Positions 35,431 through 48,091 are shown, counted from the first letter of the stretch. The stretch is DNA of 64,000 nucleotides from Blasia pusilla (GCA_050084515.1 CM114273.1:6696001-6760000); one strand, 5' to 3'. A program made the numbers and translations. The notes: generated from the letters alone by a model not told the origin.

Positions 35431-37489
35431 AGCAAGATGTGTTTGCTAGAAACTCAAGGAGTTTGGGTTCGAGAATGTGGAACTCATTCTATGTTTGTGG
35501 AACAAGGCCATCTCATCTAATATCCCATGGGGATGATAACTTAAACCATTTGAAGGTGATAGAGATAAGGACTATCAACTTTACCTTGGTAAGCGAAATG
35601 ATATTGCATATATTTACTTGTCAAAATTATGCAAAATATATGGCTTATCCATACCTATCGATCTATATTATAATGGGCGACCCTACAAATACAATACGAC
35701 AAACTAGTGGATCAATAAGACAAAAGAGCAACATGTTTGAATTTTCTTCCTTGACTCGCATTAGATGGATAGAGAGAATGAATTTGAGTGGAAGAGAAAA
35801 TTAATTTTGGTAATCAATGAATACTTGATAATTTAATTAATTTATATTCTAATGGGTGATCCTAAATGAGAATAAGTTGGGATATTCATAAATTTTAAAA
35901 GGTATTGTTCAAAACTTTAGAAAGGTGTGAAATTATTTAGGAGAGTTGGGTATTATTTAAAAGTGAAATATTTTTACTCTTTTGAAAATTTTAAAAGTAA
36001 AATATATACTTAAATTTTTAAATGAAAATTATTTATAAATGATTAGAAAAACTCATTTTCGTATATCAAATCAGAAAGGAATTAGTGTCTTCAAGGCCCA
36101 AAAGATTTTGTGCTACAATTCGGAGGTAAGAAAAAAAAAAGACAAGAATGTAGGGTATATGATGCTAATTGGGGAGAATACAAGGATAGAGGCATTGCCA
36201 TTGGAGGTTATGCCTTTGATTTGGGAGGAGCAGCAAAATCCTAGTATATAATCAAGAAGAAACTAGACTATAATTACAAGTTCTTCACCAAAATCCGAGT
36301 ATATGACTATGCATAAAACTTACAAAGAAGCTCTTTGTCTTCCTAAAGCAAATCAAGCAAGAGGATTATAAGATGAAGCAACCTACCAGAATCCTTATTC
36401 ACGAGGACAACCACTCATGCATAGCAATTGCAAACAGCCCCGCTCATTATGAAAGCACATAGAACTTCAATACTCACTGATAATTCATTAGGCAACCCAT
36501 TGAGTTGAAGCAGATTTCGCTGGAGTATTACCCGACTTCGCAAATAGCATCATATATCCTCATAAATCCACTTCAAAATCGAAATTTTTCTTCTCAATAA
36601 ACATGTTAGAGCAAGCTCTTTGAAGAGTTTCTCACGAAGGAAGAGTCTTGAAATATGGAGTTAATATTAGACTAGTTGGGTGATAAGTTAGTCTAGTTCC
36701 CTTCCCCATATTAACCCCATAAGTAGTGTACCCTTAAATGAGTTATATACAGTGAAGAAGCATTCGCTTCATTTACAACCACTCTCTCATTTCCTTGAGC
36801 TTCTCACAAAAGTCGTGTTGTGATTGAAGGAGGCGCTCCCTCCACGGAATTGGATGAAGTTAGAACTTATTCTTGTCTTCATGTTGGAAGTTCTCCGTTT
36901 CCTTTTTGCATTATCACACAAGTATTACTTACTTTTCAACTCATCATGAGTGATAAAACAAATCCAAGCACATGTAGAGCAACCAATGGACCACAAGTTC
37001 ATAACATCTACATAATTATGGGAGGGTGCCTTCTTGATTTACAAACATCTCTATATTTGACACGTGCCAACTGGGCACCAAGAAAGTGTCTTGCAAGCTA
37101 CGGGCAACAAAAAGAAGAATTTTAATTTATGTGCAGCATCATTAATCTTTTCCTTCATGGGCTATACATTAACTCTTCAAACACTCTTTTATTTCCCGTG
37201 CATCGCACAAGCACCTTACTAATGTACTACTACTGTCAGAGATCCCCAACGCCCCACTCCGAAACGTCTCTTTCCAGGTGGGAGAAAACTAGTGCAGACG
37301 AGTGAGATAACATGAGACCACACTTGTCCGACCTCGTTCATCTGCAAACTAGTAAGACAGCACCGTTCTCCTGAAGTGGTAAGTCCCCACCCAAACAATC
37401 CAAGGCGTAGCAACTACTTTCAAAATCCTGAACTGCAGAACTCGAACCAAGAGCTTGCGAGTTTGTCTGTCGCACGTCTCTCCCATATA
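35431..37489. other. AT-rich intergenic DNA; possible copia LTR at its right half
   Basis: About 36600-36830 has features of a copia LTR end (an initial TGTTAGAGCAAGC, a TATA-like GTTATATACAGTG, then CTCTCTCATTTCC), but no second copy is in the window. No gene recognised. Confidence 0.35.
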
Positions 37490-37690
37490 GGTCCATCATC
37501 GACACAAATTTCCACCACAAAGGACCTCGTAAGTAAACCTCGAGTGGAACCCTAAGGGAAACACCCCAAATGATTGAGCTCTCCTTTACAGGTCCATCAT
37601 CGACACAAATTTCCACCACAAAGGACCTCGTAAGTAAAGCTCGAATGGAACCCAAAGGGAAACACCCCAAAAGATTGAGCTCCAAGGAAG
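37490..37690. repeat. Tandem duplication of a ~101-bp unit
   Basis: GGTCCATCATCGACACAAAT starts at 37490 and again at 37591. The two units differ at only a few bases. It lies about 120 bp beyond the stop of the GIL1-like gene, possibly in its 3' UTR. Confidence 0.9.
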
Positions 37691-37810
37691 GCCTAAGGCG
37701 AAGATGACCCGGGCTGCCCGAGGCTGCCCGAAGTCTGAACATCTTTAAGTCGCCGGAACACGATCAGTTCACAGTGACTCGTGCCTTCTATTCTTCGACC
37801 GGAGTCCACA

Positions 37811-39598
37811 TCATTCCGCCGAGCCCGTCGGGATTCCTGCCGGGTAGATCTGTGAGCGAATAATTGTCTGCCCCAAAATAAAGCCCGGAGTTACCATAAA
37901 ACCGGTCTTGGGCAAGAACTGCGGATCCCCATGCAGATCGACCACCACGTCCATGTATTGAACGTCCAGTTCTGCACCTTTCTCGACCCTGAAGATGGAC
38001 GCAGGCCGGTCCCGCGAGAACGCGCAGGCCAGCTTGTGCAAGCGCCATACGCTCCTGGCGGCGCTTATGAAGTGGAAAACGAGCAGCGGACCGCCCAAGT
38101 ACTCCAGCAAGCACCGCGAGGATATGGTGGATTCCGTGGTCGAGAGCCATCGCACTCGGAGCTGAAGAGCTCTATCACAGAGAAGAGAAAATTTCCTCTC
38201 GCAGAACTCTCCGAACTTGTCGTCTGATTTTCTGAAGCTCTCGCGCTCAAAGCCTTCGAAAAGAGCCTGATTGATGTCGGCCTTCACAGCGTAGTCCGTG
38301 TCCTCCCTCCGAGAGAAGTAAAGGTTGGGATGCAGCCGAGTGACCACAAATTCCAGGTTCAGTTTCTCCCTCAGACGATCCACGATATGGTTGGAGAAAT
38401 TTCTTACGGAAGCTGTTGTGTTCTCGATGGCTTTCTGCAGTCTGGAATAGACGGCATCTGACCGAGGATCCGTACTCCGACACTCGAGTTCGGGTGCGTT
38501 CTTCTTGACCGGCTGCTGATTATGGGGGCGAATGTTGCGCTTGCCGTTTCGGGGAATAGGCTTCTGGGCTATGGTGGAAGAGCCTCTGGAGTTGTGGACC
38601 TTCGATTGCCCTCTCGATGCAGGAGGAGTGAGCTGCCCGGTGGTCGAGTCGTCGTTCCTCACCGGGTCAAGTTTGGAAGTCTTCGCGAGGAAAGCTGCGC
38701 TTCGCTTCTTCGCCGGCGATGGTGAATTACTAACTCCGCTCATCGATCCGGGAACCACTACCTTCTCCCGATCATTCACGCTCTTTCTGGTGAGTGCCGA
38801 CGGAGCGTTTTGGGGAGTCGCCTCCTGCTCTTGCATGACGCAGGCTTCGCTGTTTCCACGATTGGGAGGGACATGTCGCCGCTCCAAAGCCGCGTTCTCG
38901 TGGCTGCCGAGATCGCGCGAGAGCTCCTGCTCATCCACATCGGATCCCTCGTCGTTTCCGAAGTTGAGCAAGAGCTGTAGCGCCGCCTCCGTATCGAAGC
39001 CCTCGCTGCGTTCGAAATCGGGAGAAAACAGCTGCAGCTTCAAAGCGGCTTCGTCGTTGCTTCCGATCGCGGGAGAGAGCTGCTGCTGCTCGAGAGTGGA
39101 GTCGTCTCTGTTACCGATGGGAAGGTGGGGATGCTGCTGCTCTGGAGCGAAGGCCCTCCTGCCGCGCCGGTTCGATTTCGGCTTCTCCGGAGGAAGTGGT
39201 GGACTCTTCGGTGTCGCACACTCCTCTTCTTCATCGTAGTGATCCACGAGCTTTCTCTTGCACCTTTGGAGTCGTGGATGCGACTCCTTGTGCGGTTCCT
39301 GAAGTGCATCGTCACGCACCTTCCGGACGCGACTGAGTTCCCTGCCTGGGTCCAATTCTCCAAGCGCTTCCTCTTGCGCCTCCTGCTCGCCGTGCCTCTG
39401 TTGTCGCAGCGTCTTGTACTCCGCCTCGAGCTCTTCATGTCTCAACTGTAGTGACTTGTGCTTCAAATTCAACTCCACGTATTTCGTGAACATGGAGTTC
39501 ACTTCGCTCTTCAGCAGTTCTACGCTCTCGAGTGTGGACGTGACAACCTCCAGCATCGACTTCGGGGTGCTTATGTCTTCCATCTCAGCTGCCCTCAC
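37811..39598 (-). CDS. GIL1/IRKI-like (DUF641-family) plant protein
   Basis: A single open frame of 595 residues; a second Met five codons in (MEDISTPKSM) is an equally good start. Roughly residues 10-80 form a coiled coil (STLESVELLKSEVNSMFTKY, then LRHEELEAEYKTLRQQR). Residues ~90-370 are low-complexity, acidic and Ser-rich. The C-terminal ~220 residues match the GIL1/IRK-interacting family: FSNHIVDRL, then SVWRLHKLACAF, then FRVEKGAELDVQYMDVVV, and GFMVTPGFILGQTIIRSQIY near the end. In Arabidopsis GIL1 acts in gravitropism in the light; the role here is inferred only by family. No introns are needed. The middle region is longer than in GIL1 itself. Intact in this window. Confidence 0.85.
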   Translation of the reverse strand: MRAAEMEDISTPKSMLEVVTSTLESVELLKSEVNSMFTKYVELNLKHKSLQLRHEELEAEYKTLRQQRHGEQEAQEEALGELDPGRELSRVRKVRDDALQEPHKESHPRLQRCKRKLVDHYDEEEECATPKSPPLPPEKPKSNRRGRRAFAPEQQHPHLPIGNRDDSTLEQQQLSPAIGSNDEAALKLQLFSPDFERSEGFDTEAALQLLLNFGNDEGSDVDEQELSRDLGSHENAALERRHVPPNRGNSEACVMQEQEATPQNAPSALTRKSVNDREKVVVPGSMSGVSNSPSPAKKRSAAFLAKTSKLDPVRNDDSTTGQLTPPASRGQSKVHNSRGSSTIAQKPIPRNGKRNIRPHNQQPVKKNAPELECRSTDPRSDAVYSRLQKAIENTTASVRNFSNHIVDRLREKLNLEFVVTRLHPNLYFSRREDTDYAVKADINQALFEGFERESFRKSDDKFGEFCERKFSLLCDRALQLRVRWLSTTESTISSRCLLEYLGGPLLVFHFISAARSVWRLHKLACAFSRDRPASIFRVEKGAELDVQYMDVVVDLHGDPQFLPKTGFMVTPGFILGQTIIRSQIYPAGIPTGSAE

Positions 39599-42027
39599 CT
39601 CTACACTCGACCCAACAGAAATATTGGCAGGTCAGTTGTGAGCCGGATGAGAACAAAACACTGCAAAGCAATTTGTCATCCGCATATTTCTACGAATGAA
39701 GCGCGTCAACAACCAGACAGCCACTCCGTGATCCATCGAGTCATTGCACGACGAAACATGCCGATACTGAGGAATCGTTCAACCCACTGCGGCATAAATT
39801 AGGGAGTCCCCGTTCGCTCTGATCTCCGGAGCTTCGACGACTTCGACACGAGATCTAACTTTCTTGGCAGCTGTGATAAACAGCACTTCATGCGCAGACG
39901 CGTATCGAAGAGAATTCCCCTCGCTCGCCACATTGGTTTGCTCAAATCTCTGCACACGCATTTGACCAATCTGGACCGAAGCTGCCTCTCATGATTGCAA
40001 TCCCTGCAATGAGCACGCGGACCATCGAGTCCTTCAGTTTGGGCTGACAAGAAGATGCAAACAGTTCGATTCTACATCCCCGCCCCCGCCGGATTTCCGC
40101 GAGACCGACGCAAACCGGACAGATTCGCGAGCGAGTAGCCTAAATCGCGCTATTCATGTAGCAAATCACTTGAAACACATCAACAAGCCTCAAGCATCAA
40201 GGACCGATACGGCTAAGCACGTCTTCCACAAAACTATAAGAACAAATTTGCCAATTACCGTGAAACCCTTCCTCTGCCCGCGCTAGTCCAAACGCTTGGA
40301 GATCATCCGCTTCCGAACAAGTATGTCGTCGATACACCTCGACGAGTCGCGGCGAGCACTCATACCCGCGTCGTCGATCTCATGAACGCGAGACCACGCT
40401 TTACTCCCCAATCGCCTCGCCAGACTCAGTTCGCCGTGGGTACGACAGGCAGGGAAAAATCAATCCAGGTGCTTCCAGATCCCAGCATACGAAACGATGG
40501 CACAATTCTACAGAGATGGTTCTCCACCCATGGGCGGACCGGCATGATCAATCAAAGAACAGGCCGTTCGTTAGCAAGCTCGCAATCGAACGTCCTGCGG
40601 ATCCCGGAATCATTCATTCACTCTCACGATGTTGGATTGGCCAAAAGCGCTCGCTCCGAAAGTACTCCCAAAGGCCCCTCCTTCGTCCTTGTCCCACTCC
40701 TCTACTTTCGTTTCGTTTCCGTTTCCGTTTCCTTCATTTCTTCATCTTCGCGAACTGCTCTTCTTCGTAAGTACGCTAAAAGCACCAATACTGTGCGCCC
40801 TACGGTCAAGCAAGAGATGCCCGTACTCACGCTCTTTTCTTCCCCCTTCTTTTCTTTATTCATATTTAGATATGTACAGAATTTTATTTTTATTTATATA
40901 TTGTTCGGAAGATGTAATCTTTTATGCTCTCTACTTAATACATGTCACTAGATTTTTTTTAATTAGGGTCATAAAAAAATTGGTAAGGAGAGTGACATTG
41001 AGACATGAATTGTTAAACTTGGTGGGTCCTTACTAGGTCCTTGCAAAAAATACAAAGAATATTCGTGTTAATTCTTATCCGATGAATGAAAATACAAAGA
41101 AACTTTGAATGAAAAAACATGTGGGTGAAAGTCTTGCACCCAAAAATTTGATGGGATTGGTCTTGATTATCAAACCCATTACACTGAAATTTAGAATAGT
41201 AGTACTCATCATCAATTTTGAGATGAAAAATTTGTATCTATCCATTACCCATGTGCTTTAAATATGTGCGCATGGGTCAATTCTTATTAGAATGACAATT
41301 TATATTCCTTACATAAATCAGATTTCAAAGTAGTGGAGAATCTCCCTTAATTTCTTACTCCCTCGTGTGTAATATTTCTTCCCAAGTTTGTATCATCATC
41401 ATAGATAGGCCTCTGCACAATAAACATCTCCGAGTTTGAAACTTACCTCCCACCGTGTCACTTGTTCCATTTAATTAGTTAGTCACGTCTAACTAAGTTA
41501 GAGCAAAGGAATGTACTTATTGTGCTCATCAATAACTCGTGCATCCACTAGTGTTCCCTTAAAATGTTATGCACACTCCAACAACATTTTTTTTTAAATG
41601 TGTTGACAATTTGATGTTTAGTATATATTTATGCATTTGGTTTAATAGCATAGATATACTATTATTCAAATAATAAACCAAATTCAAATACTTAATCAAA
41701 TCTATTAGCTAGGTGAGGATACCACAAAATACTACTAGTTTTGCCATCTATGTTGGTTGTTGCTCTATCACTCCACCAATAAATCCATATTGGAGATAAG
41801 CTAACAAATCTATTGTCAAGTTAACACTCTAGCCTACAAAACATTATCTCCTATGAGTAATCCACAATAAACCCCATCACTTTTATTACAACTCCACCTA
41901 CCAATAGGTCATATGACTCTCCATTGGTGATTTTTGCCTTGGCTCGTATTGTTGATCCACTTATTCGTTGCTCTAGTCAAAGCCTTTTCAGTAACTCATG
42001 ATAGCTGGTGAGTTAGTTTTACATGCA

Positions 42028-42031
<4 letters not shown>
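39599..42031. other. Upstream region of the GIL1-like gene, then AT-rich intergenic DNA
   Basis: 39600-40720 is GC-rich and probably holds the promoter and 5' UTR of the GIL1-like gene; plus-strand frames in it (such as 40382-40951) match no family I know. 40850-42030 is AT-rich with nothing recognised. Confidence 0.5.

Positions 42032-42109
<78 letters not shown>
42032..42109. repeat. (CT)39 microsatellite
   Basis: 78 bp of perfect CT repeat just left of the LINE. Confidence 0.97.
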
Positions 42110-42111
<2 letters not shown>

Positions 42112-42813
42112 GCTCGCTCCTCAATTTGCGAACCGAGGTGCTCTGTCATTTTTTAATTTTTTTGACTAGTTTCTTCAAATTTCACACTGCAAAATCGAAA
42201 TGGTCCTCATGGGTCACCCAATTTTTGCACATGAGGCTTCTACTGCCTTGGGCGACCTTGTCTACCAAAGGAAAAAACAGATTGAACAAGTTTTTGACAC
42301 GATTTTGTAGTTTGACCTGTTTCCCTTTCTCTCTTCTTCTCAATTCTGTGAGATTTCAGTCGGTAAAATCGCATTTGGGCTCATGGGTCAGGATATTTTT
42401 GCACAATCTGTATCTACATCCTTGGACGACCATGTCTGCCACAAGAAAGAACAGACTAACTCCGATTTCAAATCAATTTCCATGCTCGATTTGTCTCCTT
42501 CTCCATAACTTCGAGTTCTCTTAGAGATGGTCCAACTATTCTGTCAAATTCCAACCGCATTTTTAGAGTCTCCCTAGTTCATACCCTTCTCTCTACTCAT
42601 GGACCAGGAACTCCCAGCAAAATTGGGTTGCACCTCCTTGGACGATCCTGCCTAACCATGGAACGGGCAAAAGCCAGGGATGTTGAGACGATTCTCAAGC
42701 TCTGACCTCCCTCTGACTCCATAGACGGGACTATGGTTTCTATGGAGTAAAGCACACCCTATCTAATTGTTTTCCCCATTCCCATTGCCTGAGCACATAG
42801 ACTAGTACATCGA

Positions 42814-44039
42814 GTGAACACTGCACCCATGACTACCACAGAACAACCAGCGTTAGAAACCTCACCGGAGGAGGTCCAAGACACGACCAGTGTCAAGGAT
42901 CTTTCCCACAAACAAACGAAGAGCAAGGACAGTGGACGATCCGTGAGATCAAATGGCTCACGGAGATTGATCGCACCAAAATCTCGCCACTATGTCAGGA
43001 AAAAAATGAGGCGGTGTGACAAACGACTCCATGCAGCTCTCACACATTCAACAGAGGTTATACCATATCTGGAAGTGGCATCCATCACCAGACGGTTCTC
43101 AGAACTAGAAGGAAAATGGGAAAGCTTTCAAGCCAACCAGATGTTGGCATGGAATACAATGATGCAGGCAAAAAAAGAAGAGCAGTGTAGATGGATGTCC
43201 AGCAAGGAATCGAACCTCCTCAAATGGACGGCTCAGAAGACAACTCTGGAATTAGAGTTGGTCGCTTTGAGGGCTGAAAACATGCAATTGAAGAAGGACT
43301 TAGCTGCCTTCTTCAAAGAGGATAACACTCAGCTTGGGAAAGGAATGCAAGAGTACCGTGTAATGGGAGCGACCACCGCAAATCTGTTAGAATGTGGATC
43401 AAGTAGTGGGCAAGCACACGACCACAACACAAATCACGGAGGTTGCAACACAGGTAGCCAAAGAGGTAGCAAAAGAGGAAGCAGATAGGGTCCTAGAAAT
43501 CCAGGATAGGAAAACTAGAGAACTCAATTTAGTTATCATGGGACTGCACTTTTCCAAGGAAGAAGACTGTAATTCAGTTTTGCAAGAGAAGGTCTTCACA
43601 ACTCTCGGGGTCACACCAACAATCACCTTCACGGGGATCAGACTTGGGAAAGGAACAGAGACCGACCAAAGCACCAATGTTGGTACAATTTGATCCCTCA
43701 CAACGGGACCAGCGATGGAAACGAGGTTGGCCATCCTCCGCAGATAAAGTAGTCTGAAAGGATCGCTATCCGTATCTTCCCAGATCGACCACCAAGCAAA
43801 GAGCAGCACTCCCTATTGAAAGGGAGAAGGTTCTGGCTGCCCGCAACAACGGTCTTTGGAGTGAACTCATGGAAGGAAAGGCCACGACACCAATAACTAG
43901 GAGAAACAAAAAGGTAGCACCAACACGACAAACAGGAGGGGCAATGAGCAAAAAATCGGATTCCAACCAGGGAATTAGCAATTCTACAACTCAGAACGAG
44001 GACTTGGAGGTGACAAACCTCCATGACAAAACCTCCCTA
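42814..44039 (+). pseudogene. LINE ORF1 (RNA-binding protein), frameshifted
   Basis: The frame 42814-43488 gives a basic N-terminus (KSRHYVRKKMRRCDKR) and a coiled-coil part (LELELVALRAENMQLKKDL). It then shifts into the frame at 43394-43693 with an RRM-like start (RKTRELNLVIMGLHFSKEED, FTGIRLGKGTE), and continues in further shifted frames with a basic C-terminus (about 43800-44030) to a stop shortly before ORF2. Coiled coil plus RRM is the usual ORF1p plan, binding element RNA. At least two frameshifts. Confidence 0.72.
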
Positions 44040-44045
44040 TAGGGA

Positions 44046-45197
44046 ATGGAGGATGGGAAGGATATTACCAACCCATCCATTCAGGCTATTTTTCACAATT
44101 GTAGAGGACCATTCTGGTCGAGAGGCAATTGCATTATATATCTGGGCACAAAACTGGACCTTATCTTTTTTGCTGAAACACATGAACATGATTCCAACCG
44201 CATTCCCAACACACACGACTTCCAAGTTTTTGCTATCCACAACCCACTCACAAACAGCAAAAGCAAAGTACACGGTGGCCTGGCATGCTTGGTAGCACCA
44301 TGGTTACAACCTTTTGTCTCCATAGCCATCATTGATGAGGAGAAACACTTCCTCTGGATCAAGGTCAACAAAGAAGTGGGGTTACCGAAAGATCTCTTCA
44401 TTGTTGTTTGCTACTTCAATTCCACTGTGCTCAAAAGAGAATTCCTGTATGAGGCTCTCTCTACATCTATTGAGCGCCACATGCACAGGGGAAATATCCT
44501 CCTAGTAGGAGATTTCAACGGGAGAACATCCAACACTCAAGCTCCAATCTACATGTCAAACAACACCAACATGGAAGCGATTGATACTCAGTCGGCTGAT
44601 GGGTCTCTCAGAGAAGTATTCTTCCCACACATGCAGCGCAACTCAGTGGACAAGGAAGAAACGGCCAATGGAGAGAAACTTCTCCAACTTTGCTCAACAC
44701 ATTGTTTGGTACTCGCCAATGGCATGGCTATGTGGCCACAGTCAGGAGGTCGCACTTCCATTGGACACTCTGACTCCAACAGAGAAACCTCGACATCAGT
44801 GGTTGACTACCTGATTGGGGAATTACATGAACTACCACATTTGGTTGCCAATGTGCAGGTCACACCCATTCTAGAATCTGATCATGAACCACTCTACTTT
44901 GACACCATGGTCTCCAAAACCATCCCAGAGACTGCAGAAAAATTAACCCTGCCGACCAAATGTCGATACACTTTCCTTCAGGAAAAGAAAGATGAACTCA
45001 TCACACTTGTCAACAAGGCTCTTACAGAGTGCTCACCCATAGTGAACACGACTGAGTTCAGCGACATCCTACATCAATGTTGCAGAAAAGTCCTACCTTT
45101 CCAACTGTCTGGAGGCAAACACATTAGATCCACTTCTACGTTCTTCTCCCAACCCTGGTTTGACAAGGATGCAAAGAGGCCCATCGGCAGGAGCTGA
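44046..45197 (+). CDS. LINE ORF2 N-terminus: APE-type endonuclease (open)
   Basis: 383 residues open from ATG at 44046. Landmarks of apurinic-type endonucleases are in order: FFAETHEHD, HGGLACLVAPW, VVCYFNS, LLVGDFNGRTSN, SVVDYLI and ESDHEPLYF (the final Asp-His pair). This enzyme nicks target DNA to prime reverse transcription. The frame ends at a stop (45195-45197) before RT, so only the endonuclease would be made. Confidence 0.85.
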   Translation: MEDGKDITNPSIQAIFHNCRGPFWSRGNCIIYLGTKLDLIFFAETHEHDSNRIPNTHDFQVFAIHNPLTNSKSKVHGGLACLVAPWLQPFVSIAIIDEEKHFLWIKVNKEVGLPKDLFIVVCYFNSTVLKREFLYEALSTSIERHMHRGNILLVGDFNGRTSNTQAPIYMSNNTNMEAIDTQSADGSLREVFFPHMQRNSVDKEETANGEKLLQLCSTHCLVLANGMAMWPQSGGRTSIGHSDSNRETSTSVVDYLIGELHELPHLVANVQVTPILESDHEPLYFDTMVSKTIPETAEKLTLPTKCRYTFLQEKKDELITLVNKALTECSPIVNTTEFSDILHQCCRKVLPFQLSGGKHIRSTSTFFSQPWFDKDAKRPIGRS

Positions 45198-47290
45198 ATC
45201 ACCACCGGGTGAGGGAGGATCCACACTCTCCACACAATTGATTGTTGCAGAAAACTTACAAACGATTGGTACGTAGGAAGAAACACAAATACATTGCCAT
45301 CAAGATCACGAGTTCAGAATAGATGAAATACCAATCGGCCAAATTTTGGAGAATACTCAGGAATAGAAAGAACATCATTCCACTCCAGGATCTCTGAGAT
45401 GTGGACCACATATGGTACCCAACTTTACCACTCCAACACGCCGCTCCCACCGACCCTTGGCCGAATGGGCTTCGGGATCTACCGGACCTCTTCACCCATT
45501 GACGATGTCACATCAGGAATCAAAAGGCTACATAACAAACCAGGAGGATGGCCTAGGGTGCCAGGCTCACATGTTCAAATTTGCAAGTGAGGCAATTGGC
45601 CCAACCCTCACAGAATGTTCAATCTGCAGTTCAACATGGCTTCCCACCAAAATGGCAAATGAATACGATCTACCCACTCTTCAAGGTGGAGACCCAATGA
45701 TACCATCCAACTCTGTAAGCGATCATGGTGAGCTCCCTCATGGCCAAGTTGTATGGGCTCTTGCTAGAAAGGAAAATCAGCGACCAGGGCTGAAGAAAAG
45801 AAGGTGCGAGCCAGGAGGACAAGCAGGTTTCCGACACTCACATAGCACCTGGATCACCTTCTCACACTCCGGATACTGATTGAAACTTCCAAGTCGAGAA
45901 TTGGTCACAAGTTGTTTTGTAGACTTCAAGAAGGCCTTTGTCCCAAGGCGCTCCTTTTGAAACGACTTGAAGAGTTGGGTGTCCCACCACAACAACTTAC
46001 AACAATCAAGGTCTCATATGCTAGGGTGTTTGCACAGATTGCCACTAAGAGGGGCAGATCTGAAACTTTGTCTTCCAACACCGAGTCAAACAAGGATGCC
46101 CCCTCTCACCTACATTGTTTGGGCTCTACATTGTGAACTTGAAGAGGTGCTTTCTAGAGTGAATGGAGATCCACGAGCTAGCACACTTTGCCTCATTCCC
46201 CGCTACGTATGCAGATGATATAGTTCTGATGTCTAGAACAACACATGGGCTCCAACTTTACCTTAATGCACTTTCAAGCTTCTGCAACAAATCGGGCATG
46301 GAAGTCAACTTGCTGAAAACGAAGATAATCATCTTTGGATCAAAGCTCCCTACGGCGCAGCGGTCACACACTTTCACCTTCAGCCAGGGAATGAGAAGGG
46401 AGATCATTGAGATTGTGGGTGAGTACATATACTTGGGGGTGCAACTCAAACCCAACAACCAATGGAGAGCCAATGGGAGTCGCAACAAGATCAATGCATG
46501 CTTGAGGGGTCTACACCTGCTACAATCCAATTGCAGAAGAATGGAACTCTTGCATGTTCCAGAGAAACTCCATCTCTTCAAAGCTCTGGTGATCCCAGCC
46601 ACACTCTATGCATGTGAAGTCTGGGGCCCCAACTCCAAGGCTTGGCCCCAAGGCCTTGAGGCCCCCCAGAAACTCTACATGCGTCAGAGTCTGGGCATTA
46701 AGAAAACCACTCCCCACGACATTCTATTGGCTGAGTTTGGGGAGGTACCAATGGAGATCCATGATGTTAAAAATCTGATCACATTTCTCCAACACCTTGA
46801 GGATATCTGCAAGGACGATCCTAATCGTCTATCCGCCAGGGCCTACGTACGTGGTTTCAAAAAGTAGTGCCACCCTTGGGGCTAAAAATTCGTACTATGA
46901 CTGCATGGAGTGGCTCATGAAATGGGGAATATCCATCGGTGACCTGCCTATGGCCACCCACCAGGACCTTGCTGAACAATTACACAACAATTACATTGCC
47001 ATCAATCTGGGGCCGACACCGGCGTCTCTAGGAAAGGGGGAATTCCTCTCACAAAAATGGTGAAAGAATGAGGCGCTACCATACCCTCATGAACAATGCA
47101 CATCCATGCAAAGCAAGCCTCCTACATCTCGCCCCCATTCCCACTAAGTTACGTCATACATTAGCGAGATTCAGATGTGGCTCTCTGACCTGGAGATTGA
47201 GAAAGGAAAATTCTCATAGAAGAAAAGGAGGACAGATTATGTAGATTTTGCAACTCGGGGCTTGTTGATGATGAACATCACTACCTCTTC
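45198..47290 (+). pseudogene. LINE ORF2 reverse transcriptase and zinc knuckle, frameshifted
   Basis: RT motifs appear across several frames: LLKRLEELGVPPQQLTTIK at about 45950, then the catalytic TYADDIVLMS (YADD at about 46208-46219), GMEVNLLKTKIIIFG, EYIYLGVQL and PATLYACEVWG, all in the 234-residue frame 46163-46867. A later CRFCNSG ... DDEHHYLF stretch at 47229-47284 is the remnant of the C-terminal Cys/His knuckle of LINE ORF2. About eight frame changes or stops lie between 45200 and 46160. Confidence 0.85.
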
Positions 47291-47570
47291 GATTTGCACC
47301 TTTCACGATCACATTAGGCTTGACTTCCCGGATCTCTTTGTTCACTTTGAGCTCCCGGGGTCCTCCGTTCATGACTAGGCAAAATCAGACTCAGATTGCT
47401 AAATTCTTGCATAGTTGTGTGAAGACCAGGGACACTCACCTAGCTCTGAGGACCCCTTAGGCCCTCGCTGGTGCTTGCTCTCTCTCCAAATTTGTTGTTA
47501 AGTCTCAATACTAAGTCCCATGGCCTTGTGGGGTCCCCGTGGACAATAAATCTATTCATTCATTCATTCT

Positions 47571-48053
47571 CTCTTCAAGAGTTATGCATTGTAAGTAACT
47601 AAATCCTCTTACTCTAAGAGTGGATTTAGTTTGACATGAACGAGAAGTTCTAGAGTATATTTCGTGATATATTTGTTGATTTACATAACATCGCCCACAA
47701 TGATTATGATCTTGTGTGTCTTTGTTGCCATGTATTATTGTGGTTTCCATCTTTTAAATTATGTGGATAAGGAAAGAGATGTATGTTTCCTAGAACAATT
47801 TTGATGAGTATTTTTATCCCTCTCTCGAAGCGGCTCTACTCTATCACATAACATAATAAGCTTATCAAACCGCCTTCCTTTTTATTAACCTTACTCTCGA
47901 AGTGTCTTGTCTTGGGCACTTCGTATATAGGAAAATTTTTAAAAGACAATTAATTTGTAATGAGGACAAAGAGAAGGCTTGATAGGAGGGACCAAGAGAT
48001 TCTCTCCTCTTTATAAATGGAAAGACTTTCCTCCAATATAGGGGGAAAACTAT

Positions 48054-48091
<38 letters not shown>

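Larger units (their letters stand above)
42110..47570 (+). mobile_element. LINE (non-LTR retrotransposon) with APE endonuclease, decayed
   Basis: Order: 5' UTR with ~3 degenerate monomers (about 42120-42720), ORF1, ORF2 with APE endonuclease, RT and a C-terminal zinc knuckle, and a short 3' UTR ending CAATAAATCTATTCATTCAT, i.e. about four ATTC repeats and no poly(A). The left boundary is uncertain. ORF1 and the RT part of ORF2 are frameshifted; the endonuclease is open. Confidence 0.88.

Noticed and set aside
38532-39239. Plus-strand 235-residue frame
   Set aside because: It is the antisense shadow of the GIL1-like gene, whose C-terminal domain is clearly recognised on the minus strand.
40382-41036. 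Plus-strand frames upstream of the GIL1-like gene (up to 189 residues)
   Set aside because: No recognisable domain; they lie in the likely promoter/5' UTR and drift into AT-rich DNA.
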